Notes: generated by a model not told the origin, from the sequence alone. 64,000 nucleotides of DNA from Vombatus ursinus (GCF_900497805.2 NW_020954550.1:35266780-35330779), one strand, 5' to 3'; shown: positions 22,505-33,497, numbered from the stretch's first letter. Numbers and translations are program-made.

Positions 22505-24602
22505 ACAATCAAAACATCTGAGTGTTTTCAGGATTGTTATCTTTAACTACATGGTTACAGTCATTGTGGATATTTTTCCTTTGGTTCTACCTCCTCTTCA
22601 CTTTTCATCCTTTCATATAAAATCTTCCCATATATCTTTGAATTTTTTAGAGTTATTGTTTTTATGACACAAAAATATCACACTGAAATCACATAGTGTA
22701 CTTTGTTCATCTATTACCCAATTGATGGACTTCTACTATGCTCAGGTTTCCACTCTCCCCTCAACTGGTTTGTTTTTTTTTTTAATTTGTTTGTTTGTTT
22801 GCTTTTACAAAGAGTGCATCTAGGAACATTGGGGTTTTTTTGTTTGTCTGTTTTGTTTTCTTTTTGTTTTTGTTTTTATACAAAATGGTCCTTCCTGTAA
22901 ATAACCACCTTGGAGAATAGCCTTATTATTGGTACCAATGAGATGTGTGCATACTTGTAACTCTTGTTGTGTATTTCCTTATTGCACTCCAAAAGGTAGG
23001 ACTGATTTATAGCCCCTTCAGCTGAGTAAAGAGTGCTCTTGTCTTTCCCCAAGAAATAGTGGCTTTGGATTTTATGACCTGTTGCATCTGCCAATTGGGC
23101 AGTAGTTAAGGGGAATCTCAGATTGCTCTCATCATTAGAGATTTTGAACAAAATTTCATATGTTTATTGATAGGTTTTTCAGGAACTACCTTTTATTCTC
23201 CTTTGAACAATTATCACTTGTACAGCTATTACTCTGACAAAACTTTGTTTCAGTTCCTGAGAAATCTTAAATGTCAGACTTTTATTTGAAGTATTTGATG
23301 CAAAGACTTTTACTCCCCTTCCAGTTTTTTCTTTCCTCTTTTATTCTGGATGCACTGCTATTTTATTGTAAAGGAATTTTTTTTAAGTTTTATATAGTCA
23401 ATTCAACCACTTTAATTCTTTATAATTTCCCCTGTCATAACTTGTTAGGAATTCATCTCCTATCCAATGTTGTGAAAAATATAACAATCCTTTTTCCTCT
23501 TGTTCTTTATTGTGAATTTTCCATTTAGAATTTATTGTGTGGTGTGAGATTTTGGTCTCTTCTCATTTTTTACTAAAACTGCTCTCCAGTTTTCCCAACA
23601 TTTATTGTTGAGTAATTCATATATCTCCTTAGTATTTTATGATCCTAAGTTTATTGAATAATATGCTCTGATTTTGGCTCATTATCATCTAACCTAGTCT
23701 ACTGAATACTTTCTTCTATTTTTACCCAGTACCAGAGAGTTCTGCTAACTGCTGTTTTATAGTATAGTTTGACATCTGAAAATGCAAGTTCCTTCTCTTC
23801 TTTTTTCCTGTTTCATAATTTCCCTTGGTATTCTTAAACTCTTTTTTGATCTTCACATTGAATTTTCTTAACATTTTATTTATAAAGGTTGCCATTAGCA
23901 TTTTTATCATTATAGCATTAAATCTCTAGATCAATTTGAGATGTACTATCAACTTTATGATGATTATTTGAATATCTCTCTTCCTTTATTTCTTTTCTTT
24001 TTTCTTTTTCTTTTTTTTTTTTTTTTTGGCGAGGCAATGGGGTTAAGTGACTTGCTCAGAGTCACACAGCTAGTACGTGTTACATGTCTGAGGCCGGATT
24101 TGAACTCAGATCCTCCTGACCTGGGCAGGGCAGGTGCTCTATCCACTGTGCCGCCTAGCTGCCCCCACTTTATTTCTTTAAAATTTGTTTTATGACTGAC
24201 TTTATATAAGGCTGTATATATCTCAGAATATTAATTCCCTGATACTTCATACATTTTGTCATTTTAAATGGTGTTTCTATTATTTTTTCTGATTTTGATT
24301 AGTAGTATGTCAAGATGCTAATTTGTGAATTTAAACTTGTATCTTGCTCTTTTTTTAAAGCCCCTATTACTGACTATATATGACTAATATATGACTATAT
24401 GTATGACTGATAATCGTATTTAGACTCTTAGGGTTTTCTGAATAAACCATCATATCAAGAGAGATCCCGAGTAAAGACATTTTAGCCTCCTTTTTCACAA
24501 TGCTTATTCATTTTGTTTTCTCTAGAATTTTGTCCAATAATAATAGCAAGAATGGGCAACATTGTATAATCCCTGTTCTGAGCAGGAAAGGTTCTAAGAC
24601 AG
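22505..24602 (-). repeat. Old L1 LINE F, ~2 kb
   Basis: Antisense L1, more diverged than A-E. Matches in order: 'ctattacccaattgatggac' (22702), 'tacccagtaccagagagttc' (23724), 'catttttatcattatagcat' (23898), 'cattttaaatggtgtttcta' (24261), 'gaataaaccatcatatca' (24440) and 'gaatgggcaacattgtataa' (24551). It spans ORF2 from the RT-downstream region to near the C-terminus. A WSINE1-type copy interrupts it at 23995-24167. Confidence 0.72.
23995..24167 (-). repeat. WSINE1-type SINE with T-rich tail
   Basis: Antisense copy; 'ggcaatggggttaagtgact' to 'gccgcctagctgccccca'. Flanked by 'ctttatttctt' at 23984-23994 and 24168-24178. Confidence 0.92.
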
Positions 24603-24638
24603 GGATTCTTCTCCTGGGGTCCATGAACTTATATTTCT

Positions 24639-24780
24639 TTCTTTTTTTTGTGAGGCATTTGGGGTTAAGTGACTCACCCAGTTACACAGCTAGTAAGTGT
24701 TATGTGCCTGAGGTCGGATTTGAACTCAGGTCCTCCTGACTGCAGGCCTGGTGCTCTATCCACTGCACCACCTAGCTGCC
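24639..24780 (-). repeat. WSINE1-type SINE, young-looking
   Basis: Antisense full copy with a perfect 18-bp target-site duplication 'ccatgaacttatatttct' at 24621-24638 and 24781-24798, inside the hAT family 2 copy. Confidence 0.95.
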
Positions 24781-25019
24781 CCATGAACTTATATTTCTAC
24801 CTAACTGGTCTCCTTTACAATCCTATGTGTTTTGGTTTGTGCATTACCAAAAAAGTTTTTTTTTAATTTTGTGTCACATTTTGAGTTCCAAGTTTGTCAA
24901 CTTCCCTCCCTCTCTCCCTCCCAAGCACACGTTAGAGAAGGCCAACATTTGGTGTGTATCTATATCTATATCTATCTATCTATCCATATATCTATATATG
25001 GAAGCATGCAATAAGTATA

Positions 25020-25442
25020 CTTCCTTTGACTTTGAACAAGTTATTTTGATTATTATAAATACCCAAATTAACTATAAATGATATATGAAAAAAGATACTA
25101 TCTGGATCCAGAGAAAGAACTGATAAATAGAAGTATGTATAGAATACTTATGTGTATGTATATATGTATATGTATATGTGTGTATATATATATGCATATA
25201 TATGTGTGTGTATATATATACATATACATGTATATATATATATATATACCTATTTGTGTTTGATGGTAACCATCTCTAGGGTGGGGTGGGGGAGAAAAGA
25301 AAAAAAATTTACATGATAATTTTGTTGCATATTTGAAAGGAATAGCAACTTATATACATAGTAAATTTGCAGTTTCATGTACAATCATCTTTTTTTATTA
25401 TACTATGTTATGGAAACGCTTGTTTTATTCTCTAAATTAAAA
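25020..25442 (+). repeat. LINE 3' tail with embedded TA-rich microsatellite
   Basis: Sense LINE tail: 'ccagagaaagaactgataaa', a TATATG/TATA tract, 'ggtaaccatctctagggtgg', 'catgtacaatcatctttttt', ending 'aaattaaaaataaaatt'. Probably an L1 relative with a different 3' UTR. The same terminus occurs at 10911-11012. Confidence 0.55.
25135..25252. repeat. TATATG/TA microsatellite
   Basis: Alternating TA, TATG and TGTG units over about 115 bp inside the LINE tail. Confidence 0.9.
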
Positions 25443-26029
25443 ATAAAATTAAAAAACAAAACATCCTTCCATATATCAGCTTTTTCTCAGGAGGTACATA
25501 GCATTTTCCTTCATAAATCCTTCGTAGTTGATTTGAATATTCATATTGCTCAGAATAGCTTAGTCATTCACGGTTGTTCTTTAAACACTATTTCTGTTAC
25601 TGTATTCAACATTCTCTTGGTTCTTCTTGTTTCACTCTGCATTATTTCCTGCAAGTCTTTTCGTGTTTTTCTAAAATCAACCAGATCATCATTCCATCAC
25701 AAGCGTATACCACAGCTTCTTCAGCCATTCCCCAGTTGATGGGCATCCCTTGATTTCTAGTTCTTTGCCAAATATTATTCTGAGAAACTACCCATAGGCT
25801 TCACCAAAAGAATCAGTAACACCAAAAAAGGTTAAGAACCCCTACTCTTAACTGAGGATGAAGAAATTCTTTCTTATTTAAAAGACTACAGTGTTACAGT
25901 AAAAAATAAATTGAAAAAATCAATTTTACTTATTTTTTTCTGATTACTAGGATATTTTCAACTTACGCATTAAGTAAATTAAGAACAGGACATTTGCAAA
26001 ATATATTATGGAGACAATATGGCAAGACT

Positions 26030-26228
26030 TGCTAAATGATTGAATATGAGAGTTAAGGGAGAGTAAAGAGTTGAGGATAAGGCCGTGATTGAAAACCTGG
26101 ATAACTGGAAGAATAGTGGTACTCTCAATAGAAAGAATAAAGTAAGGGAGATGGGAGTGGGGTACAGTTTGGGAAAAGATGAGTCCTAGTTTGAACTTGT
26201 TGAGTTTAAGAGGCTTATAGGACATCCC
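26030..26228 (-). repeat. L2 LINE internal fragment
   Basis: Antisense L2: 'gataactggaagaatagtgg', 'acttgttgagtttaagaggc', 'ttataggacatccctt'. Matches the ORF2 region near 47.4 and 48.2 kb in reverse. Confidence 0.78.
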
Positions 26229-26248
26229 TTAATAGAGGTCAGCTAAGT

Positions 26249-26365
26249 GGCAGCTAGGTGGTGCAGTAGATAGAGCAGTGACCCTGGAGTCAGAAGGACC
26301 TAAGTTCAAATGTAGCCTCAGACGCTTACTAGCAAGTCACTTAACCCCAATTACCTCAAAATATA
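26249..26365 (+). repeat. WSINE1-type SINE
   Basis: Sense: 'agtggcagctaggtggtgca' through 'cttaaccccaattacctc' and an A-rich end. A short internal deletion removes part of the body. Confidence 0.88.
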
Positions 26366-26374
26366 TAGGATCAT

Positions 26375-26582
26375 TTTTGGAATACAGATTCAAGTCCTAC
26401 CCCCGATAAATTCTGTAGCTTTGTGGCTATGGGTAGGTTCTTAACTTTTCCAATCCCTAGGTAACTCTTAAAAACTATTTGTCACAGGAGTTGCCAATCA
26501 GCACCAGTGAGGAGAGTTTCTATACAAGGTATTTTCTATATCAGTAAAATCACAGACCTGCCATGGGGATGGGGAAGGGGAG
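26375..26582 (+). repeat. tRNA SINE, 'gcagaggagttgcc' body type
   Basis: Diverged sense copy: 'agattcaagtcctacccccg', 'ggtaactcttaaaaactatt', 'cacaggagttgccaatcagc', 'cagtaaaatcacagacctgc'. Confidence 0.6.
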
Positions 26583-26744
26583 GGAAGGAAATAAAAGGTA
26601 GAGAATCAAACACCATCTTTCTACCAACAGAAAGCAAAGAGCAGGGACCAGATGGTTTCTGAATTCCAACTCATTTGTTCAACATGATTTTCCTTTTTGG
26701 CTTGAAAACCCCCATAGAAACAAAAGAACTATATCTCTATGCAT

Positions 26745-27135
26745 TCAGTCAGTCAGTAAACATTTATTAAGCACCATTTATGTACCAGGCACTGTGCTAA
26801 AGTCCAGGCAAAAAGAAAGTAGACAGTCTCTTCTCTCCAGAAACTTTTAAAATCCTATAGGGGAGATAACACGCAAGCAATTACATACTGAAAAGCTTAA
26901 TACAGGATCAATGAGAAATAATCAACAGAGGGAGGGCACGAGAATTAAGGGGGACCAGGAAAGGCTTCTCACTAGAACATTTTCAATTTACACATTAACT
27001 AAATTAAGAAAAGGACATTTTCTGGGAAACCAGCAGGTGGGGAGGAGGAGAGAGAGCATCCCAAGCATAGGGATAGCCAGTTCATATGATCACAGTCAGG
27101 AGATGGAGTGCCTTATTGGGCAAAATACCATATAT
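26745..27135 (-). repeat. L2 LINE 3' part
   Basis: Antisense: 'gtaaacatttattaagcacc', 'gtaccaggcactgtgctaaa', 'gggggaccaggaaaggcttc', 'gagcatcccaagcataggg', 'aggagatggagtgccttat'. Confidence 0.85.
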
Positions 27136-27254
27136 AATTCTATGTGTATGTCAGTGGTTGATAAATACTAAATGATGAAAATTTACCTCTATTTCATATC
27201 TATCTTTTTGAAAAAGTGACAGTTAACTCAAGTAGATTTTGTGCTTACATTCTT

Positions 27255-27421
27255 TTTTTGTTGTTGTTGTTGGTGGTGGTGGTGGTGAGGCAATTGGGGT
27301 AAAACCACTTGCCCAGGGTCACACAGCTATAAAATATCATGTGTCTCAGGCCAGATTTGAACTCAGGTCCTCCTGACTCTAGGGCTGGTGCTCTATCCAC
27401 TGCACCACCTAGCTGCCCCTA
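27255..27421 (-). repeat. WSINE1-type SINE with TTG/TGG tail repeat
   Basis: Antisense copy; its tail has become a (TTG)n(TGG)n tract at 27257-27287. Flanking 'tgtgcttacattctt' (27240-27254) and 'tgtgcttacaatctt' (27422-27436) form a 15-bp duplication with one mismatch. Confidence 0.93.
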
Positions 27422-27544
27422 TGTGCTTACAATCTTGATGGAGGGTTTACATGGCATTTTATAAAGGAAAACATAAAGGTACATAGTTCCTCAGGGTCTA
27501 CATACCGTTTGTTAGAGAGATCAGATTTCTATTATGCCAGACAA

Positions 27545-27778
27545 TCAAGTGGTGCAGTGAATAGAGCACTGGGCCAGAGTTCAAATCCAGACTCAGATAC
27601 GTAGTAGCTATGTGATCCTTGGCAAGTCACTTCACCTCTGTTTGTTTCAGTTTTCTCATCTGTAAAATGGGGATAATAATAACACCTACTTCCCGGGATT
27701 GTTGAGAGAATCAAATGAGATAATAATAATGTGCCTAGCACAGTACCTGGCACATAGTAATCACTATAGAAATGTTAC
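27545..27778 (+). repeat. tRNA-headed MIR-type SINE with L2-like tail
   Basis: Sense: 'tggtgcagtgaatagagcac', 'cctctgtttgtttcag', 'aaaatggggataataataac', then 'agtacctggcacatagtaat', which resembles the L2 3' end. An (ATC)n run follows at 27780-27798. Confidence 0.82.
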
Positions 27779-28004
27779 TTATCATCATCATCATCATCCC
27801 TCTACCAAGAGTGGAAGCATTTCCTAGCCTCTTTTCCTTGTGCCCACTGAAAGGAACTCTAACTAGAAGTTACCAGTTCTGACCTCCTATGCCTTTGGGC
27901 AAGAAGAACAGCAAGTCAGAACCCTCTCTCATCAGTCTTGGTCTTTCTACCACCTTCCTGACTTGCTTCAGATCTTTTTTCTTCCCTTAATCCCTCTCCT
28001 TTAT

Positions 28005-28320
28005 ACCAAGCAGAGACTTTCTTACTTTTCTTTGTATCCCCCCATGCTTAGCACTGTGTCTGGCACATAGTAGGGGCTTAGCAAATGTTTATTGACTGAC
28101 AATAAACTCATACCTTCAACACTGGTGTACAAAACATCTAGTATCAAGACAAATAGTATCTTTTTTTTCTTTTAATAATAATCTGTGCTCTAAATTATCC
28201 ATTTGCCCTTCCAGGAATGTATCTTCCATTTCCCCAACTAATTATAAGCCTCTTAAGGATGGGGTCCACATCTTCCATTTCCTCTACATCTTTCCATAGC
28301 GTTTTACAGACACTAGACTG
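28005..28320 (+). repeat. L2 3'-tail fragments
   Basis: 28010-28105 carries 'gcttagcactgtgtctggca' and 'agcaaatgtttattgactga'. A second, weaker tail-like stretch follows at 28215-28320 ('ataagcctcttaaggatggg'). Confidence 0.65.
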
Positions 28321-28334
28321 ACAAGCAGTTTCTT

Positions 28335-28555
28335 GGATCATAGAATGAGAGCTAGAATCTAGCTGAAGAAGTTGTCTCAGAGGCTATATAAGCCCAATTC
28401 CCTCTCTTGACTGGATTAGGAGACTGAGGCCTGGAGAGGTTAAGTGATTTCCTCCAGGTTACACATGTGGTACATATAAGAGGCCAGATTTCACCACAGA
28501 TTTTCTGACACTAAGGACCGGGACTGTTTCCATTATACCATGTTGTGGCTGACTG
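28335..28555 (-). repeat. MIR-family SINE
   Basis: Antisense MIR: 'gatcatagaatgagagctag', 'gagactgaggcctggagagg', 'cattataccatgttgtggc'. Confidence 0.75.
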
Positions 28556-28734
28556 ACTGACTCCATGATTATATCAGATACTTACCACTTGATGCAAGCA
28601 CTGTTTTTCTCAAATTTAATGATTAACTATACTTTTCTTTGAAAGATTCCTTGACTCTGGATATAAATGGAAAAATGCAGAGACTTCAAATTGCAAGATG
28701 TCTATAACTTAGGAGGTATCCAAGGAAGTTGAAT

Positions 28735-28915
28735 GAGATACATAGAGGTTAAGTGACTTGCCTAGCCAGGATCATTCAGCTAGTAAGTGCCAGAGGCAAA
28801 GGGATTTGCTGAGGATCATATACCTAAGTGCTAAAGGGGTAAACTGGGATTAGAACCCAGGTCTTCTTGACTCCAGGTCTTTCTGACTGAGCCCCGCTCT
28901 CTATCCACTGTAGTA
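28735..28915 (-). repeat. MIR-family SINE, rearranged
   Basis: 'ggttaagtgacttgcctagc' and 'attcagctagtaagtgccag' are followed by a second partial pass ending in 'gggattagaacccaggtctt' and 'ctctatccactgta'. Confidence 0.68.
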
Positions 28916-29024
28916 TTAAGGAAATGTATATCAGACTAAAAAGTATAAATGTTACTAAAGTATTAATGTTAACACTGAGGTAAAAATTGAAACATAATTG
29001 AATTCTTTCTTCAGAAATGAGTCT

Positions 29025-30538
29025 TTCAAAGCAGCAATCATCAAAACTATTTGGTCCAGGCTAAGAAATAGAATGGTGGATCAGTGGAACAGATTAAGTA
29101 CACAAGACACAATTGTAAATGACTATAGTAATCTACTGTTTGATAAACCCAAAGACTCCAGCTTCCGGGATGAGAACTCACTATTTGACAAAAACTGCTG
29201 GGAAAACTGGAAAAAAGTATGGCAGAAACTATGCATAGACCAACATCTCATACCATATATCAAGATAAGGTCAAAATGGGTACATGAGTTACATATAAAG
29301 AGTGATACTGTAAGCAAATTAGGAGAGCAAGGAATAGTTTACCTGTCAGATCTATGGAGAAGGAAAGAATTTATAACAAAACAAGAGATAGAGAACATTA
29401 TGATATGCAAAAAGAATAATTTTGATTACATTAAAAAGTTTTTGCACAAACAAAACCAATGCAACCAAGATTAGAAGGAAAGCAGAAAGATGGGAAACAA
29501 TTTTTACAGCAAGTATTTCTGATAAAGGCCTTGTTTCTCAAATATATAGAGAACTGAGTCAAATTCATAAGGATACAAGTCATTCTCCAAATGATAAGTG
29601 GTCAAAGGATACAAACGGAGTTTTCAGATGAAGAAATCAAAGCTATTTACAATCATACAAAGAAGTGCTCTAAATCACTTTTGATTAGAGAAATGCAAAT
29701 TAAAACAACTCTGAGATACCACCTCACACCTATCAGATTGGCTAATATGATAGAAAAGGAAAATGATAAATGTTGGAGAAGATGTGGGAAAATTGGGACA
29801 CCAATGTACTGTTGGTGGAGGTGTGAACTGATCCACCATTTTGGAGAGCAATTTGGAACTATGCCAAAAGGGCTATAAAAATGTATGTACCTTTTTATCC
29901 AGCAATACCACTACTAGGTCTATATCCCAAAGAGATCACAAAAAAAGGCAAAAGGACCTACATGTACAAAAATATTTATAGCAGCTCTTTTTGTGGTGGC
30001 AAAGAATTGGAAATTGAGGGGATGCCCATTAATTGGGGAATGACTGAACAAGTTGTGGTATATGAATGTAATGGAATACTATTGTGCTATAACAAATAAT
30101 GAACAGGCAGATTTCAGGAAAATCTTGAAAGACTTACATGTACTGATGCTGAGTGAAGTGAGCAGAACCAGGAAAACATTGCACATAGTAACAGTAGCGT
30201 TATGTGATGATCAACTATGATAGACTTAGTTCTTCTCAGCAATACAATGATCCAAGACAATTGGAAAAGACTCATGATGGAAAATGACATCCACATCCAG
30301 AGAAAAAACTATAAAGTCTGAATGCAGATAGAAGCATACTATTTTTTACTTTGTTTTTTGTGGCTTTTCCCTTTTATTCTGTTTCTTCTTTAACAACATG
30401 AATGATGTGGAAATATGTTTACATGATTGCATATGTATAACCTATATCAGATTGCTTGCTGTCTTGGGGAGGGGGAGGTAGGAGGAAAAATTTGAAACTC
30501 AAAATCTTAGAAAAAATGAATGTTGAAAAATATCTTTA
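29025..30538 (+). repeat. L1 LINE, 5'-truncated, ORF2 C-terminal half
   Basis: Sense L1. Translation gives AAIIKTIWSRLRNRMVDQWNRL at the left end, W.NW.K...KL.ID.HLIPYIKI.SKWVHEL (to 29474), then in another frame KRKAERWETIFTASISDKGLVSQIYRELSQIHKDTSHS, then IREMQIKTTLRYHLTPIRLANM....KCWRRCGKIGT..YCWW.CELI (cysteine region), AIPLLGLYPKE and W.NWGMTEQVVVY-frame relics. This matches human L1 ORF2 order closely. A few frame breaks make it a dead copy. The 3' UTR is type I, ending at the assembly gap before any poly-A. It is the longest uninterrupted L1 here. Confidence 0.95.
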
Positions 30539-30548
30539 NNNNNNNNNN
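30539..30548. other. Assembly gap (10 N)
   Basis: Ten Ns directly after 'gttgaaaaatatcttta', the point where the L1 3' terminus and poly-A are expected. Confidence 0.99.
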
Positions 30549-30589
30549 AATAGGTATCCAAATATTTAATTTTGTTTTAAAGTTTACAT

Positions 30590-30725
30590 TTTCCAAGTTG
30601 AGGATCCCTTTTCTAGAAACAGTCCAGTTTGTCAGTGTCCTTCCTGAGATGTGGCAACAGAACTGAACAAAGTACTTAAGAAGGGTCCTAATATGACTAG
30701 GGCAAAATATAATTTACCTCCACCA
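30590..30725 (-). repeat. CR1/L3 LINE fragment
   Basis: Antisense CR1/L3: 'cttcctgagatgtggcaaca', 'gaactgaacaaagtactta', 'ctaatatgactagggcaaaa'. Confidence 0.62.
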
Positions 30726-31140
30726 ATGTATGCCTATTGCACATCTCAAACTGGATGTCATGCAAACATCTTAAATGCAACGTATTCAAAGTTGAACTCG
30801 TTATCTTTCACACAAAAGCCTCCCCTCTTTCTAAGTTCTCTATTACTGTTGAGGGTACCATGCTCCCAGGCTTGCAACCTAGATGCAATCCTCATCTTCT
30901 CACTGTCCCTCACCTCCCTGCCCCCACCCACTCCTTTTCCAAGGTCTATCACTTCTACCTTCTTAACATATCTCATATACTCACCTTCTCTCCTTTGAGA
31001 CTGCCGCAAGCCCTGTGTAGGCCCTTATCACCTTATGTTAAGACTATTGCAATAGCATTCTGCTTGGTCTCCCTGCCATAAACTTCTTCCCACTCCAGTC
31101 ATTCCCAACTCAACTGTAAAGGTGATTTTCCTAAACTAAA

Positions 31141-31232
31141 GGACTGTCTTACTTTTTTTTGTATCCCCAGCGCTTAGCAAAGTGTCTGGCACATAGTAGG
31201 TGCTTAGGAAATGTTTATTGACAGACTGACGG
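31141..31232 (+). repeat. ~90-bp L2 tail inserted into L2
   Basis: 'ggactgtcttacttt' to 'gtttattgacagactgacgg' is a bare L2 3' end, yet the L2 body resumes right after it. Both sides carry 'taaacta', a probable target-site duplication. Confidence 0.7.
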
Positions 31233-31519
31233 TAAACTACAGTGACTCCTTACTACCTCCAGGATCAAATAAAAATCTCTTTGTCTTTTAAAGCCCTTTA
31301 TAACCTGACCCCTTTCTATCTTTCTAGTCTTCTACCTTACTTCCCTCCATGTTCTCTATGATCCAGTACCCCTTACTGTTCCTAGCTATCTTCCACCTTT
31401 GCACTGTCTCTGGCTATCCCCCCATCTGCCTGCGATGTTCTCCCTCTTCATCTCTGCCTCCTAGTTTTCCTGGTTTCCATTCCCTCTTAGGGCTTTCCCT
31501 CTGAGATGAGGGGGAGAGA

Positions 31520-31665
31520 GAGAGAGAAATTATGCATATATTGTATATAATATATAAATTATATAATGTATACTCACACACATATATATATATATAAAAC
31601 ATTCCCCATTAGAATTCATATATATGTGTGTACATATGTGTGTGTGTGTATAGTATATAGTTGTT
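31520..31665. repeat. TA/TG-rich microsatellite in L2
   Basis: TATATAAT, (TA)n and (TG)n tracts interrupt the L2 3' UTR. Confidence 0.85.
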
Positions 31666-31839
31666 TACATGTTGTCTTATTCATTAGATTATTAACTTCT
31701 TGAGGACAGGACCTGTTTTTGCCCTTTTTTGCATATCTGGTGCTTAGCACAGTGTCTGAAACTTAGTAGGTGCTTCATAACTACTTGTCAATGGCTCTTT
31801 TTTGCTTCCTTAGAAAGGGGAATACTTTTTGTGTCCAAA

Positions 31840-32225
31840 GTGTTAATAAAGTCTCTTGGTCATTTGTTTGTTTTTTTATTTTTAACCATGAAGGAGATTT
31901 GGGTATATTTGTGGGCAAAAAGAAAGGGAGCCAATGGATAAAGAGTTGTTGAAGATTTGAGAAAGGGTGTAACGAACTTGCAAGTTCCCAGAAGAAATAG
32001 AATAGGATTAAGGACACAAGTAGTGGTTTGGTTTTGGCAAGGAGAACCACCCCTCCTCAGAGACAGGACCAAAGGAGGAGTGGAGATGATATGGAAAATA
32101 TTAGAAGTGTAGAACTGGGTAGCAAAGGGAGCTTAACAGATGATCTCAATTTTTTCAGTAAAACATGAAATAAGGCCTTTGGCAGAGAGGACATTGGAAG
32201 CAGTGGAGCATACTGTTTGAGGAGA
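31840..32225 (-). repeat. L2 LINE internal fragment
   Basis: Antisense L2 upstream region: 'gggtatatttgtgggcaaaa', 'aaagagttgttgaagatttg', 'aggagaaccacccctcctca', 'ggcctttggcagagaggaca'. The small frames on both strands are relics of this. Confidence 0.72.
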
Positions 32226-32417
32226 GAGATTAATAATAGTAACAATAAATTAAATTTTTAAATAGTAAAATAACAGAGAACAAAGCAACTTCTGCCCATT
32301 TACTTGTCTGAACTTTCTCTGTATCTGGACAACTTTGCTTTTCCTCCACTGACAGCAACCTGGTTTATTCTTGCTACGTTTTCCTTATCTATTGTTGCTA
32401 ACCCCTTATTTATATTT

Positions 32418-32668
32418 GTTGTTATTCTGTCATTTCAGTCATGTCGGATTCTTTGTGATTCCATTTTTGGGGTTTTCTTAGCAAAGATACTGGAGTAGTT
32501 TGCCATTTCCTTCACCAGCTCATTTTACAGATGAGAAAACTGAGGCAAACAGGGTTAAGTGACTTGTCCAGGGTCACACAGCTAGTGTCTGAGGCTGGAT
32601 TTGGACGCAGGAAGATGAGTCATCCTGATTGTAAGCCCAGAGCTCTATCTACTGCACTGAGTCATGCA
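32418..32668 (-). repeat. RTE-tailed tRNA SINE
   Basis: Antisense: 'gttgttattctgtcatttca', 'agcaaagatactggagtagt', 'cagggttaagtgacttgtcc', ending 'ctctatctactgcactgag'. Confidence 0.9.
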
Positions 32669-33255
32669 TAATTAAAACTAGAACAGGGGCTGGGCAGGCT
32701 GTGACCTAACCAAAAAACCTCCAAGGATGATTTGGCAAGACTCAGCACAAGCATCAACAGTTCACAGAGGTGGATACTACATCCTATGAATCTGTACCCC
32801 AGGGAAAGAGCCCAAAATTTCAATTCAAGATTCTGAAGGCAGTGTCAAAAACTGAAGAATTGATCACGGAGTCAGGTGAATTCCAAAGATTCCAAAATAT
32901 CTAAAACAGGATGACATTTTCAAAACAAGTATTCAATATGCCTTCATGTTTAAACTCTTAAACCAAATAGATGCAGTTCCATTTGATTCAATGAAACAAG
33001 TTATCATAGTCATCTGGAAGCTGGAGCTATTCCCACATGTTGAATTGTGCCCTCAGTAGCAAATCTCATCATTCATTAATTCTTCTCAAAACAAATATTG
33101 TAAAATCCTTTTAGCTTAAGATCAGTGGGTTCCTTATATAATTTGATTGAATAGTCTGTCACCTTGTTTTAATTACAGATTAAGAGGAAGAAGAGAGAAG
33201 AGGGACAAGAAAATGAAAAGTTGCTTTATTTGCAATCTTATTTTCTTGCTGCCTA
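32669..33255. other. Unassigned stretch
   Basis: About 590 bp with no recognised repeat and no convincing exon. Confidence 0.4.
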
Positions 33256-33256
33256 C

Positions 33257-33497
33257 TGTAGCTAGGTGGCACAGTAGATAAAGCACTGGGCCTGGAGCCA
33301 GGAAGACCTGAGTTTAAATCTGGTCTCAGACACTTATGAGCTGTGTGACCCTGGGCAAGTCACTTAACCCTGTTTGCCTCAGTTTCTCCATATGTAAAAT
33401 GAACTGGAGAAGGAAATGGTAAACCACTCCAATATCTCTGCCAAGAAAACCCCAAAATGGGATCATGAAGAGTCAGAAACAACTGAACCACAAAGAT
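33257..33497 (+). repeat. RTE-tailed tRNA SINE, near full length
   Basis: Sense: 'gtagctaggtggcacagtag', 'gctgtgtgaccctgggcaag', 'gaaggaaatggtaaaccact', ending 'aacaactgaaccaca'. Confidence 0.92.

Larger units (their letters stand above)
24845..25777 (-). repeat. Old L1 3' region, itself interrupted
   Basis: Antisense L1 3' UTR at 24845-25010 ('cacattttgagttccaagtt') and, beyond an insertion, L1 ORF2 end at 25445-25777 ('cattctcttggttcttcttg', 'cagccattccccagttgatg'). Inserted in the hAT family 2 element. Confidence 0.68.
24603..25845 (+). mobile_element. hAT-like MITE, family 2, split by LINE insertions
   Basis: The left part has 'gggattcttctcctggggtc' and 'tacaatcctatgtgttttgg'. The right part (25778-25845) has 'attattctgagaaactaccc' and 'aaaaggttaagaacccctac'. 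The two ends are complementary (gggattctt versus aagaacccct). About 930 bp of LINE sequence and a SINE lie between. Confidence 0.75.
30735..31797 (+). repeat. L2 LINE 3' part
   Basis: Sense L2. 'tcaaactggatgtcatgcaa', 'gttgaactcgttatctttca', 'ctattactgttgagggtacc', 'aagactattgcaatagcatt' (the L2 'DYCNS' region), 'ctccaggatcaaataaaaat', 'catgttctctatgatccagt', 'tgcttagcacagtgtctgaa'. The 115-codon frame at 30651-30998 is a relic of this ORF2 C-terminus. A short L2 tail is inserted at 31141-31232 and AT microsatellites lie at 31520-31665. Confidence 0.9.

Noticed and set aside
25078-25263. Tyrosine/isoleucine-rich small protein
   Set aside because: It is a translated TATATG microsatellite; the same applies to 34749-34964 and 60604-60792.
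28998-29474. 158-codon open frame as a host gene
   Set aside because: It is L1 ORF2, continuous with further L1 ORF2 segments in other frames downstream and an L1 3' UTR.
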